A DNA stretch of 55,409 nt from Pseudomonas sp. UBA2684. Lineage in GTDB: Bacteria > Pseudomonadota > Gammaproteobacteria > Pseudomonadales > Pseudomonadaceae. Below, piece after piece: positions 35,609-44,363 of the stretch. Position numbers and translations under genes: made by a program. Location: contig DELY01000021.1 in NCBI GenBank assembly GCA_002354655.1, forward strand, positions 1 to 55,409, written 5' to 3'. Every line of letters starts with the position of its first letter. The first letter of the stretch is position 1. The notes beneath the pieces were generated by a model. It did not search any database. It saw only the letters and a list, made by a program, of their open reading frames with translations, and had not been told where the DNA came from.

Positions 35609-37464
35609 TCGGGATACCCTTTTTGTGGTTTATTGACATATACCGCACGGTGATTCTTGGCGGGTTTATTGAGCAGTAACCCTGTGACGGGCACCCAGTT
35701 TGCTGACAGGTGGATATAACGGGCGTGCAAATAACGGTATTCGGCCTGGCTCACTTGCACGCTACCATTCAGTCCCTGTGTGATAATGGACTCCGCTATT
35801 GGTTGTAGATCAGCCGGAATATTTACGCGATTATCGCTCTCGTCTATCGGGTCAAAAGGCACCTGATGCTGTACGGCCAGTTCACGCATCAGCTTTAAAT
35901 ACACCCGTGACAATTCACCTCGTACGTTACGGTTGATGGCCGCCGCGACCATGGCCCTTTGGGTTTGCGAGTTTTCGTTAGCGCGGCCGGGCAAGGTATA
36001 AAACCATTTGGCGGGTTTTATTTCCCCCTCACCGGGCAAGCCGCGCTGCTCCAGCAGGGCAATAGCCTCTTGGGTTTCACGCCAGGCCCGGCTGCGTTCC
36101 AACGGTTGGGCAGGGGTTACCAGGGTGGAACGCGGGCGGCTGATCAGCAGCTTTTCGGTCATCCTGCCGGGGTAGCCGCCGCCGATATCGGAGTGTACTC
36201 CTGGCACGCTGACCTCCTGATGCTGCGGTGCCACGCTGTTGAGGGCGAAGTTGTGGCGTTGCTCGTCACGGGCGGCCAGTTGCACCACCTTGCGCGCGCA
36301 GTCGGGCGGCAGGTAGAGGTTAACGCCGGGGTTGTATTCGTTGGCTGGGCTAAGGTCGCCTCAGAGGGGCTCGACAATAGCGGCTACGGTGTCGAACAGG
36401 CCGATAAAGTTGATGCTGGTGCGTTCTTCCCAGATGAACCCTGATGCAATTCCAAGCGTTTGTTGATTAAGTGTGCTGGCTAGAAGGCCGCCGTCAGGTT
36501 TGAGCAGCTCGTTGGCAAAATGACGTGCCGCTGCGGCCCCTCGGCTAAAGCCGAAAATATCGAACTCAATATTTTTGATTTCTAGCTCGGGGTTGTTTCC
36601 TAGTAGCAATTGCAGTGCTTCATATATTTGGCTAGGGCTTTGTTTCACCCGTGCAAGCACTCCGGTGCCGCCCGTTCCGGTGCCTTGGCGGATGGTCGAG
36701 TCGGACTTATCGCTGGTTGTGCCGATACCTTCGAGGTAGACCCGTAGATGGGCAAATTGGGCATCTGCGGAAAGAGGTTCGTCGGTGTCATCCCGATATA
36801 GTTCAAATAGGTGCGCCACATTACTCGCCGCATTGCCATAGCTGTTATCCGGCGTGCGGCCAAAGCTGCCGTCGTTCAGGTCGCGGTAGCCATGGGTGTG
36901 ACATGTTTTGATGAGCTCCCCCAGCGCCTGTTCGTCCAGCAACGCCATGTCGTCCCGGCGGCACTGCTCGGTGACGGCGGAGTTCGCCAGGTTATTGCCG
37001 GTGCCATCGAAGAACACGCCGATACGCAGGGTGATGCCTACGGGTGTTTCTTCTTCCAGCTCCTCTTCTTCCTCTTCTTCCTCCAAAGGCTCGACTAGCT
37101 TGGCCACTGTATTGGCATTTGGGCCTTGAAGCAGGTTGCCCGCCAGGGCCATAGCGGCTGCCGCAGGGGTGAGGGCTGATAAAACATTGATACCCGAGCC
37201 TTTGCCCGGTGCGCCGCCGGCATTGATTTTGGCCAGAGGGCCGCTGATGGTGATGCCGCCGCCATCGAGTTTGATAAAGCTGCCGCCGGCTTTGAGGGTG
37301 GGTTCGCTGCCGGACTCGCCTTGGGCTACGCGGTAGATCAGGCCGTGAATGCCCAGGCCGTCTGGTGTATAGGCGAGAAAGGCTGGCTGATGCAGCAGGC
37401 TTTGCAGGTCCACGTCAGGGCGCTGGCTGACCAGCTCCAGCTCGAAGCGGTAGGGCTGTCTCAA
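35605..37464 (-). pseudogene. VgrG-scrap/Tle1 (DUF2235) phospholipase effector interrupted by TGA
   Basis: One reading frame broken by a TGA at 36361-36363. N-terminal piece: residues 1-52 match VgrG (QPYRFELELVSQRPDVDLQ), jump directly to the VgrG tip (GGSFIKLDGGGITISGPLAK), then an acidic run (nine Glu and one Leu) and the DUF2235 hydrolase start LRIGVFFDGTGNN. The nucleophile elbow is FGFSRGAAAARHF. After the TGA the frame resumes with VNLYLPPDCARKVVQLAARD, the Asp region GVHSDIGGGYPG, and a His-rich C-terminus (YRYLHARYIHLSANW). The triad is split, so the product is probably inactive unless the stop is read through. The first codon is TTG in a poor context. Tle1 enzymes are T6SS antibacterial phospholipases A2. 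Confidence 0.8.
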
Positions 37465-37469
37465 AAATC

Positions 37470-37500
37470 AATGACGGCCTATTGATTTCATTTTTCCTAA
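37470..37500 (-). terminator. AT-rich hairpin upstream of the lipase chimera
   Basis: On the minus strand AAATCAAT and ATTGATTT pair around an 8-nt loop (AGGCCGTC) and are followed by TTGAG. It lies between the stop of the secreted immunity candidate (37507) and the vgrG junction at 37461 and could end the upstream transcript. Confidence 0.4.
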
Positions 37501-37506
37501 TACCAG

Positions 37507-38115
37507 TTATTGGAAATTTAGAAGCTCCGAGCAACTCGAAACATCCGCCAAGGATTTTTTTCCATCATGGCTGTAGACACAAATTGGATTTTCAAAGGTT
37601 CCAGTCATGCGCTGACACTCACTATCACTTCCTTGGAGGTAAATGCATTCCGTATTTGCAATGACTAATTCCTTGCTCGGTTTTTCAATATCTATTTGTG
37701 CATCACGCATGAAATAAATCGTCTCATGTATGCTGCCCCCCTCCTGCGATATTCTGCGATACCTTCCCTCGCCCACTATTTCAGCATCAACTGGAACTGA
37801 TCCAATATATTTTGCATCGGGCCTCTCAGGCGATGCTATGTATAAATTGCGCTGAGCATTTACACCAAGCTCCTCACTTGTCGGCCATGACGTAATCAAA
37901 TATCTATCGTTGTCACTTTTCAGATATTGGTATTCAAAAGACGATTCACATGTGCTCTGTGATGTTGAAATTATGAAGTCAATATTATCGGCCGATAAGA
38001 TTAAGGACCTTTTGCCCTCTGTAACCACTTCCCTGCACTGAAGAAGAGCAGTTTCATTTTCTGCAACTGATGCATGGCTAAGGATTAGTGAGAAAAAAAA
38101 GTAAAATATTTTCAT
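37507..38115 (-). CDS. Secreted protein, candidate immunity to the M23/GH19 effector
   Basis: 202 aa from ATG 38115, chosen because ATGA overlaps the effector stop and GGGAGAT lies upstream; a TTG two codons earlier is less likely. The signal peptide is MKIFYFFFSLILSHASVA-EN. The mature protein has five Cys (for example LLQCREVV, STCESSFEYQYLK, TECIYLQGSDSECQ), suggesting disulfides in the periplasm. No family recognised. Position and overlap make it the natural immunity partner of the cell-wall effector. Lower GC than neighbours points to horizontal acquisition. Confidence 0.75.
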   Translation of the reverse strand: MKIFYFFFSLILSHASVAENETALLQCREVVTEGKRSLILSADNIDFIISTSQSTCESSFEYQYLKSDNDRYLITSWPTSEELGVNAQRNLYIASPERPDAKYIGSVPVDAEIVGEGRYRRISQEGGSIHETIYFMRDAQIDIEKPSKELVIANTECIYLQGSDSECQRMTGTFENPICVYSHDGKKSLADVSSCSELLNFQ

Positions 38116-40481
38116 TCGCAAATATCTCCCAAATACTCCAATATTTCCTCGGTCAATTCTTGACGCTGAGGGAAATTTGCCGCCTCTGGCCAGGGCGTAT
38201 TGACACCAACATTGGCTCCATCTCCGCGAATCCGCCGCGTCATTTCTGCAATATTATTGGTATCTGCGATGCTAATGAGCCTATTCTTTGCCCAAAACCA
38301 CCCTGCCGTATCTACCGATGTTGATGGATCAGTATTCACTCTGTCTGGATTATTTATTTGTGGTGGTCGCATATCGGCCTCCAGCTGTGCAAGCGCCACC
38401 GCATTTTGAATTGGGGGAGTATTGTGCTGAGCAGCAGGAACAGTATCCCCTGTAATTCCCCACCAACGAGGATTGCGCCACCATCCGTCAGTAAATGAAT
38501 TTTCCGCAATCCAGCCGCGATATACCCAATACTTTGCGTAGTTATCACGCCCAGTCAACTGCTTCATGCCCCTGCCACGGAAGTTCCCACCGTCGTTCCA
38601 CTTCATGTTGCCAAGCCAACCCCGAAAATTCTTGGCTTTCTCATATCTTCTAAAATATGTATAGGGATCGCCATTGTAAAGCTCAGACATCCACCTAAGC
38701 TGATTAGTTTCCACCCCCGCCTGGCCAAAGAAGTGGGCGCGAGGAAGGCTGCCGACTATTAAATATTTGGATGTTGCCTTGTTAATGTACGATAAAAAAG
38801 TCTGCACTTTTTCTGTTGTGACATTGGGATAAATCCGTATAAATTCTTTGGCAGATAGCCATCCGCACTTCCTGAAAGTGCGAATGAATTCTTTGGCTGG
38901 GAAATGCCAGTGCTTTGCCTCAATCCCCTCCAGTGCCGCATCTTCCCAAAATGCCAATTCTTGGTGGTGTTTACGCAATCGGTTGTAGCTTTCCTCAGAT
39001 AACGGCCCTCCGGGTGCTACCTTTCTCAGCCAGCCATAGCGAGTGTCGAAGTCGCTCTTGGTCCATTCACTTGGGAACTTACAAATAAAACGCTTGAGTT
39101 GATTTTGCGTGACAGGGTCTTGTAAGGCCGCTTCGTTTTGCGCGCGTTCTCGTTCGTAGCGCTCCGAGAGTTTGAGCTTCTCTTCTTCCGATAGGCTGGC
39201 ATAAGCAGGTGATAGTGCAATGCTCACTGCATCTACCTGATCGGACACTACCTTGCCGTCATCCAGGCGCAACAGACTGCGAATGAAGGGCGACTGGCAA
39301 TGGCTATCGGAGTCGGTGTCGTCGTCGATCAATTGCCAGCCTTGCCAATGGGGAAAGTCCGCGTCACTAAACTTGGCGACCGTTGCGGCATTGAGGTTTA
39401 CCCACCCTGCTCTGGGGGAGGCACCTGCCTGGGCTGGGAGTGCTATTTGCCGCCAGTTGGCTGCATCTGCTGGTTGCAGAGCGTCTGGCCCTAGAACCCT
39501 ACCGAAGCGAAGCAGTTCATAACCGGCGCTGGGGCGCTGGGGGTAGAGGTTGGTTGCCGTTCGATAAAGGTTGTATTCGTAATCGGTTTCTTCTTGATGC
39601 GCCCCAATCTCTTCGCCGCCCATCAGGAATGAGGTCAGCGTGCATTGGCCGCGCTCATAGCGCATACGAACAAAGATACCCTCTTGCAGTTGATTGGCCA
39701 CTGCCCAGTCATAGCCTTGAATCAGAGGTGTAGGGCCTGCTTCCCTACCATTCTCGGCAGAGTTACCTTCCTGAACAGATGGAGCTCCAGTGGGCAAGGC
39801 AGGACAGCGATAGACGACCGGTGCATTATTTTCGGCTTGTCGCAGGTTAGCGGGTGGGGCTTCATAGACCAGTACTTCCGGAGGAACAAAGAAGTACATG
39901 TCTCCCCAGCAGCTGTCTGTCCTTCCGTTGCTAGCTTGATGGTTCAGCGTTTTCTCGGTGCGGCCAACTAGGTGTGCAATCTGGCTCTGATCAGCAATTA
40001 TTTCGAAGTGAATGCGCTCGCTCTGGCCGTAGATTCGTCCGGCTTCTCCTACCGAGTCCTTGCGATAGATCGTCTGTCCCTTGGTTGGGTTGGCTAGTGT
40101 GATCTTCGATAGGTGCATATAGACCGAGTAGAAGACCACTGTGGAGAGGGTACCTTCACCGATCTCTGTCTCGTGCTTGAGGACGATGCAGCCGTTATCG
40201 GTCCACTGATCGCGGTAGCGCAGTCCATGATCCGCTGGCGCGCTCGCTTCTTCGGTTGGTTGACGAAAATAGACCAGGGTGGCATCCGCAATCGCCCTTA
40301 CTGGGAGAGAGGCGGTTCCTTCACGGGGGGCGGTGAGGTGCATGCCGCCGTGCCAATTCAAGTCGAAGCTAAGAGGAAATGCGCCGTCTCCGGGAGCGCC
40401 ACCTAGCATGGCGCGGTTGATAAAAGCATCGTCATTCTCCCCGGCTATCAAGCGGGGAATGAAAGGTGGGCTGATCAGCAT
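38112..40481 (-). CDS. T6SS cell-wall effector with M23-like and GH19-like domains
   Basis: 789 aa, no signal peptide, 37 bases downstream of the complete vgrG. Residues about 20-165 resemble an M23/LytM metallopeptidase: WHGGMH at 43-48 (His in place of the usual Asp), YMHL at 121-124 and RIHFEI with HFE at 158-160. Residues about 570-760 look like a GH19 chitinase/lysozyme fold: HFFGQAGVETNQLRWMSE with Glu near 591, NFRGRGMKQLTGRDNYAKY near 633-651, and STSVDTAGWFWAKN. The middle is a linker with no family I know. The protein would attack both peptide and glycan parts of peptidoglycan in a rival's periplasm. Dual-function cell-wall effectors (Aeromonas TseP) are known. It is delivered presumably by the adjacent VgrG. 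Confidence 0.8.
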   Translation of the reverse strand: MLISPPFIPRLIAGENDDAFINRAMLGGAPGDGAFPLSFDLNWHGGMHLTAPREGTASLPVRAIADATLVYFRQPTEEASAPADHGLRYRDQWTDNGCIVLKHETEIGEGTLSTVVFYSVYMHLSKITLANPTKGQTIYRKDSVGEAGRIYGQSERIHFEIIADQSQIAHLVGRTEKTLNHQASNGRTDSCWGDMYFFVPPEVLVYEAPPANLRQAENNAPVVYRCPALPTGAPSVQEGNSAENGREAGPTPLIQGYDWAVANQLQEGIFVRMRYERGQCTLTSFLMGGEEIGAHQEETDYEYNLYRTATNLYPQRPSAGYELLRFGRVLGPDALQPADAANWRQIALPAQAGASPRAGWVNLNAATVAKFSDADFPHWQGWQLIDDDTDSDSHCQSPFIRSLLRLDDGKVVSDQVDAVSIALSPAYASLSEEEKLKLSERYERERAQNEAALQDPVTQNQLKRFICKFPSEWTKSDFDTRYGWLRKVAPGGPLSEESYNRLRKHHQELAFWEDAALEGIEAKHWHFPAKEFIRTFRKCGWLSAKEFIRIYPNVTTEKVQTFLSYINKATSKYLIVGSLPRAHFFGQAGVETNQLRWMSELYNGDPYTYFRRYEKAKNFRGWLGNMKWNDGGNFRGRGMKQLTGRDNYAKYWVYRGWIAENSFTDGWWRNPRWWGITGDTVPAAQHNTPPIQNAVALAQLEADMRPPQINNPDRVNTDPSTSVDTAGWFWAKNRLISIADTNNIAEMTRRIRGDGANVGVNTPWPEAANFPQRQELTEEILEYLGDICE

Positions 40482-40518
40482 TGCGAGTACCTAATCCTTA
40501 GTGTTTATCGTCCAGGCG

Positions 40519-42567
40519 TTAAAGAGAGAGCGGATAGTCCTTGGTAATAACGGTCTTGGGCTCAGTTGATGTATTCACCAACGCCTCATCCAACAAATTC
40601 CCCGCCTTATCGCTATCCGCCGCCCCCGGCAGTACCGGTGGTTTTATACCGATACCCGAGCCTTTGCCCGGGGCGCCGCCGGCGTTGATTTTGGCCAGAG
40701 GGCCGCTGATGGTGATGCCGCCGCCATCGAGTTTGATAAAGCTGCCGCCGGCGTTGAGGGTGAGTTCGCTGCCGGCTTCGATGACCATCTTCTGGCCGGC
40801 TTTGAGGTGGATTTCGCGGCCGGCTTTGCTCAGTTGGGCGGTGCCGAGTTTGATGTGTTGGTTTTGTCCGACGGTGAGGTGGTCGTCGGGTTTGACTTCG
40901 ACCTTACGGTCGGCGATGACCGTCAGGTGTTCTTCGGCTTTGAGCTCGGTGTAGCTGTTGGCTTCGACGGTGTCGTGGCGTTCGTGGCCAACGCGGATCT
41001 TCTGGTCGTGCTCGATGTTCTCGTCCCAGTCGCGCTGGGCGTGGATAAAGATTTGCTCGGCGCCCTTGCGGTCTTCGATGCGCAATTCGTTGTAGCCACC
41101 GCCGCCCGGTGTGCTGAGTGTTTTGAACACAGTGCGGGTCTTGTTCGCTGGCAGGTCGTAGGGCACGACATGCTCGGCGTGGTACAGGCAGCCGCTGACC
41201 AAGGGTTGGTCGGGATCGCCTTCGAGGAAGGTCACCAGCACTTCCATGCCGATCCGTGGAATGGCGATGCCGCCGTAACGGTCGCCGGCCCAGTTGGAAG
41301 ACACGCGCAGCCAGCAACTGGTCTTGTCGTCGGTCTGGCCATGGCGATCCCAATGGAACTGCACCTTGATGCGGCCGTACTCGTCGCAGTGGATTTCTTC
41401 GCCAGCCGGGCCAGTGACTACGGCAGTTTGGCTGCCCAATACCCGTGGTTTCGGGTGCGCCAGTGGCGGGCGGAAGGGCACCGTCCAGGGTGTGGCGGTG
41501 AAGTGGTTGCGGTAGCCCTGCTGGAAGCCGTCGCTGGCTGCGGTATGACTGCTGACCGACTCTTCCAGCACCTGGGGCTGTTTGCCTTGGTGGATCACTT
41601 CGTGCAGCAGCCAGAGGTCGTTGCAGTCCTGGCACGGGTGGTCGGAGAGTTCGAGGAAGTGGCCGCTGAGCAGCTTCGGCTGATCGCCATGGCCTTCGGC
41701 CAGGCGGTAATCGGCGCGGTGGCGTTCGAGGTGGCGTTGGCTGAGGTGCTTGCCGCGCGCTCGGTCGACAAAGCGGCCGGGGTAGTCGTAATCCTCAAGA
41801 TCCGGCAGCGGCTTGGCCTCGGGGCCGCGATCTTCCTCGAACGCAGCTTCCATCAGCAGGCGCGGTTGCTCGAAGTCGTAGTCGCGGCGGGTGGTGCGGC
41901 TGGTACGGGTTTCCAGGCGCACGGCGAAACGTTTGATCACCGGTTCGGCGGCGGTCATGCCGTTGTCTTGCAGGTAGGCGGTGGGCTGGCCGAGTTTGCC
42001 GAAGGCGCTCTGGTCGTCACCGAAGACCAGCACGTGGCCCTGCTCGCTGTGCTGGAAGTGGTAGTGGATGCCTTCTTCCTCGCACAGGCGCTGGATGAAA
42101 TGCAGGTCGCTTTCGTCGTACTGCACGCAGTAATCACGCTTCGGGTAAACAGTCGGGCCGAGCTGGAACTGGTAACCGCCAAGGGCGATGCCGTGTTCTT
42201 CGAGTACCTGGGCGACGATCTGCGGCACCGTGAGGTGCTGGAAGATGCGTTGGTTAGTACGGTGCGTCAGGTAGCTCAGTTGCGGCACGATGCTCAGCGT
42301 GTAGCGGGTCAGGCGCTTGCCGGACTCGCCCTGGGCGACGCGGTAGATCAGGCCGTGAATGCCCAGGCCGTCTGGGCTGAAGGCGAGAAAGGCGCGCTGA
42401 TGCAGCAGGCTTTGCAGGTCCACGTCAGGGCGCTGGCTGACCAGCTCCAGCTCGAAACGGTAGGGCTGGCTGATCGCCTCGCGGCCGCTGAATTCGAGCA
42501 CTTGCAGGTCGTGGTCGAGGCCTTCGATGGTCAGACTGAAGTGGGTTTCATTGGCCGGGTTAAACAT
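40519..42567 (-). CDS. vgrG: VgrG spike protein (complete)
   Basis: 682 aa. The gp27-like base spans residues 1-380 (FSLTIEGLDHDLQVLEFSGR at the start, YDESDLHFIQRLCEEEGIHY in the middle). The gp5 OB-fold is near 400-470 (GRIKVQFHWDRHGQTDDKTS, then IPRIGMEVLVTFLEGDPDQP). The C-terminal beta-helix repeats (VKPDDHLTVGQNQHIKLG, GREIHLKAGQKMVIEAGSEL) end in GGAPGKGSGIGIKP and a short tail. The ATG at 42567 is preferred over 42573 because AAGGA then has proper spacing. It caps the Hcp tube and carries the downstream M23/GH19 effector. Two remnants of this gene lie at 33356-33828 and 37189-37460. Confidence 0.97.
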   Translation of the reverse strand: MFNPANETHFSLTIEGLDHDLQVLEFSGREAISQPYRFELELVSQRPDVDLQSLLHQRAFLAFSPDGLGIHGLIYRVAQGESGKRLTRYTLSIVPQLSYLTHRTNQRIFQHLTVPQIVAQVLEEHGIALGGYQFQLGPTVYPKRDYCVQYDESDLHFIQRLCEEEGIHYHFQHSEQGHVLVFGDDQSAFGKLGQPTAYLQDNGMTAAEPVIKRFAVRLETRTSRTTRRDYDFEQPRLLMEAAFEEDRGPEAKPLPDLEDYDYPGRFVDRARGKHLSQRHLERHRADYRLAEGHGDQPKLLSGHFLELSDHPCQDCNDLWLLHEVIHQGKQPQVLEESVSSHTAASDGFQQGYRNHFTATPWTVPFRPPLAHPKPRVLGSQTAVVTGPAGEEIHCDEYGRIKVQFHWDRHGQTDDKTSCWLRVSSNWAGDRYGGIAIPRIGMEVLVTFLEGDPDQPLVSGCLYHAEHVVPYDLPANKTRTVFKTLSTPGGGGYNELRIEDRKGAEQIFIHAQRDWDENIEHDQKIRVGHERHDTVEANSYTELKAEEHLTVIADRKVEVKPDDHLTVGQNQHIKLGTAQLSKAGREIHLKAGQKMVIEAGSELTLNAGGSFIKLDGGGITISGPLAKINAGGAPGKGSGIGIKPPVLPGAADSDKAGNLLDEALVNTSTEPKTVITKDYPLSL

Positions 42568-42614
42568 GGTCATTTCCTTGTTAAAAGATCATCCATTGAT
42601 GCCTGGTATCGCGA

Positions 42615-42647
42615 GTAGGTACGGCGCGGAGCTCAGCGCCAACCTAC
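42615..42647. repeat. Small palindromic element that supplies the stk1 stop codon
   Basis: GTAGGT (42615-42620) and ACCTAC (42642-42647) pair as outer arms with inner GGCGC/GCGCC. Read on the minus strand the GTAGG end contains the TAG that ends stk1, with AATTT immediately before it, exactly as at the aphA 3' end. Confidence 0.7.
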
Positions 42648-43624
42648 AAATTGCTGCGCCGCAACCAACGCCGCCAGCCGCTGGGCATGGGCTGGCGAAG
42701 CACTTCGAGCAACTGCGCACAGTCGATGCTGCGCTGCGCCTCGTCGAAGGCCAGGGCCGTGCGCAGGGCGGGCCAACAATGAGCCGGCAGGTGTGCGGGC
42801 CGTTGCAGTTGTTTATCCAGCTCCATACTTTTTGCCTGTTTAGCGCTGAGGCGGCGAAACGGATGACGACCGCTGGCCAGTTCATACAGCACGCAGGCCA
42901 CGGCATAGACATCGGCGGCAGCGCTCAGCGGTGCGCCGTCGAGTAATTCCAATGCGGCGTAGCGCGGCGTCCAGGCGGTAAAGCGGTTACGGCACAGGCG
43001 CGGCAGGCCAGGTAGCAGGCCTTCCACCGGTTGGCCGAGACCATAATCGAACAACCGCAGGCCGTCTTCGGCGAGCATCACATTGCTCGGCTTGAGATCG
43101 CCATGCAGCACGCCGAGGCTGTGCGAATAGCTCAGGGCGTCGAGCAGGGCGATGGCGATGCCCTGCAACTCGGACCAGGGCACGCCGTCGGGGCGCTCGC
43201 TAAGCAACTGATCGAGGGTCAGACCCTTGAGCAGCTCCAGGGTGAGAAAGGCACGCTGGCTCGGCACATCCACCTCGAAGCCGAACAGGCGCACCACATG
43301 CGGGTGGTTGAGCCGCGCGGTGAGGGCGAATTCGCTGTACAGCAGCGAGTTGGCGTCGGGGTATTCGGCGAAGTCATCGCTAAGGGTTTTCAGCGCCACG
43401 TAAGGCTCGGGGTCACCGAACTGTTCGCGCAGTAGGTCGCGGGCGCGATACACCGCACCCATGCCGCCGACCCCGAGCAGGCGCTCGATTTTGTAGCGGC
43501 CGCCGAGCACTTCCGGCAGTTCGCTGAGTACCACGCGCGGCGCTTGGTCCGCCGGTTTGGCGGCAGTCGCGGCCAGGGCGAAGTAGGTCAGGTCGCTGGC
43601 TTCGTCGAGTAGATTTTCGCTCAT
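42644..43624 (-). CDS. stk1: T6SS-associated serine/threonine kinase (Stk1/PpkA type)
   Basis: 326-aa cytoplasmic Hanks-type kinase. The Gly-rich loop is LLGVGGMGAVYRARD, ATP-binding Lys in YVALKTLSDDF, the catalytic loop GVLHGDLKPSNVMLAE (HGD in place of HRD), the metal loop LRLFDYGLGQ (DYG for DFG), and APE-like RYAALELLDG. It lacks the membrane and vWA tail of HSI-I PpkA. It is paired with the Stp1 phosphatase, the HSI-II stp1-stk1 order, and probably tunes T6SS assembly by phosphorylating Fha. The stop codon lies in a palindromic repeat. Confidence 0.92.
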   Translation of the reverse strand: MSENLLDEASDLTYFALAATAAKPADQAPRVVLSELPEVLGGRYKIERLLGVGGMGAVYRARDLLREQFGDPEPYVALKTLSDDFAEYPDANSLLYSEFALTARLNHPHVVRLFGFEVDVPSQRAFLTLELLKGLTLDQLLSERPDGVPWSELQGIAIALLDALSYSHSLGVLHGDLKPSNVMLAEDGLRLFDYGLGQPVEGLLPGLPRLCRNRFTAWTPRYAALELLDGAPLSAAADVYAVACVLYELASGRHPFRRLSAKQAKSMELDKQLQRPAHLPAHCWPALRTALAFDEAQRSIDCAQLLEVLRQPMPSGWRRWLRRSNL

Positions 43625-43634
43625 CCTCGCGTCC

Positions 43635-44363
43635 TCATCGGCGCACCACCACCGCGCTCAGGTTGTCCCGCGCCGGGCCGGCGAGGGCCTGCTGGAATAA
43701 CCTATTCAGCGTCAGCTGCGGTGAGGGCAGGTTGAGTGCTGCGCCCAGTTCATCGGCCGACAGGCCTTGATAGAGGCCATCGCTGCACAGCAGAAAAGCG
43801 TCGCCCGGCAGTATGTCCAGTTCGAGAATTTCCAGTTTCAGCTCGTCGCTGGCGCCGATGGCGCGGGTCAGGGCATGCGCCGCCGGATGCCGAGCGGCTT
43901 CGCTGGGGCTGAGTTGCTGTTCGTCGATCAGCTGCTGCAACAGCGAATGATCGCGGCTGAGCTGGTACAGCCGGCTGCCGCGCCACAGGTAGCAGCGGCT
44001 GTCGCCGGCCCAAACGCAGGCGGCGTGGTCGCCGTCGATCAGCAGGGCCACTACGGTGCTGCCGATTACCGGGTCTGGCTGGGCGGCGGTGACGGTCAGC
44101 TCCTGGCCGAGGCGGCGATTGAGCCCGTGCAGGCGCTTGCGCAACTCGACCAGGCGCTGCTGCAAGTCACCGGTGCTCGGTTCGGCCAGCTGCTCGACGA
44201 TCAGGCGGCTGGCCAGGGCGCCGTTCTGGTGGCCGCCCATGCCATCGGCGACCACCCACAGGCCCTGCTCAGGCAGGGCCAGAAAGGCGTCCTCGTTGCG
44301 CGCGCGCACCTTGCCGGTGTCGGTGCGCGCCGCGCTGCGCCAGTGGCTGGCAACCGCCTGCAT
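43635..44363 (-). CDS. stp1: T6SS-associated PP2C phosphatase (Stp1/PppA type)
   Basis: 242 aa, PP2C family. Metal-binding motifs are ARNEDAFLALPEQGLWVVADGMGGH, HAACVWAGDSRCYLWR, LLCSDGLYQGLS and ARDNLSAVVVRR. It reverses Stk1 phosphorylation. Its ATG shares one base with the tssM stop (TGATG), and stk1 begins 10 bases later, so the three are coupled. Confidence 0.93.
   Translation of the reverse strand: MQAVASHWRSAARTDTGKVRARNEDAFLALPEQGLWVVADGMGGHQNGALASRLIVEQLAEPSTGDLQQRLVELRKRLHGLNRRLGQELTVTAAQPDPVIGSTVVALLIDGDHAACVWAGDSRCYLWRGSRLYQLSRDHSLLQQLIDEQQLSPSEAARHPAAHALTRAIGASDELKLEILELDILPGDAFLLCSDGLYQGLSADELGAALNLPSPQLTLNRLFQQALAGPARDNLSAVVVRR

Noticed and set aside
36361-36363. TGA as a selenocysteine codon in the lipase
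   Set aside because: DUF2235 lipases are not selenoproteins and no convincing SECIS-like hairpin is seen just after the TGA; a nonsense mutation is simpler.
37461-37500. Insertion-sequence end at the vgrG junction (GGCTGTCTCAAAAA look)
   Set aside because: No transposase frame, no partner inverted repeat nearby and no target duplication; most of the string is ordinary vgrG sequence.
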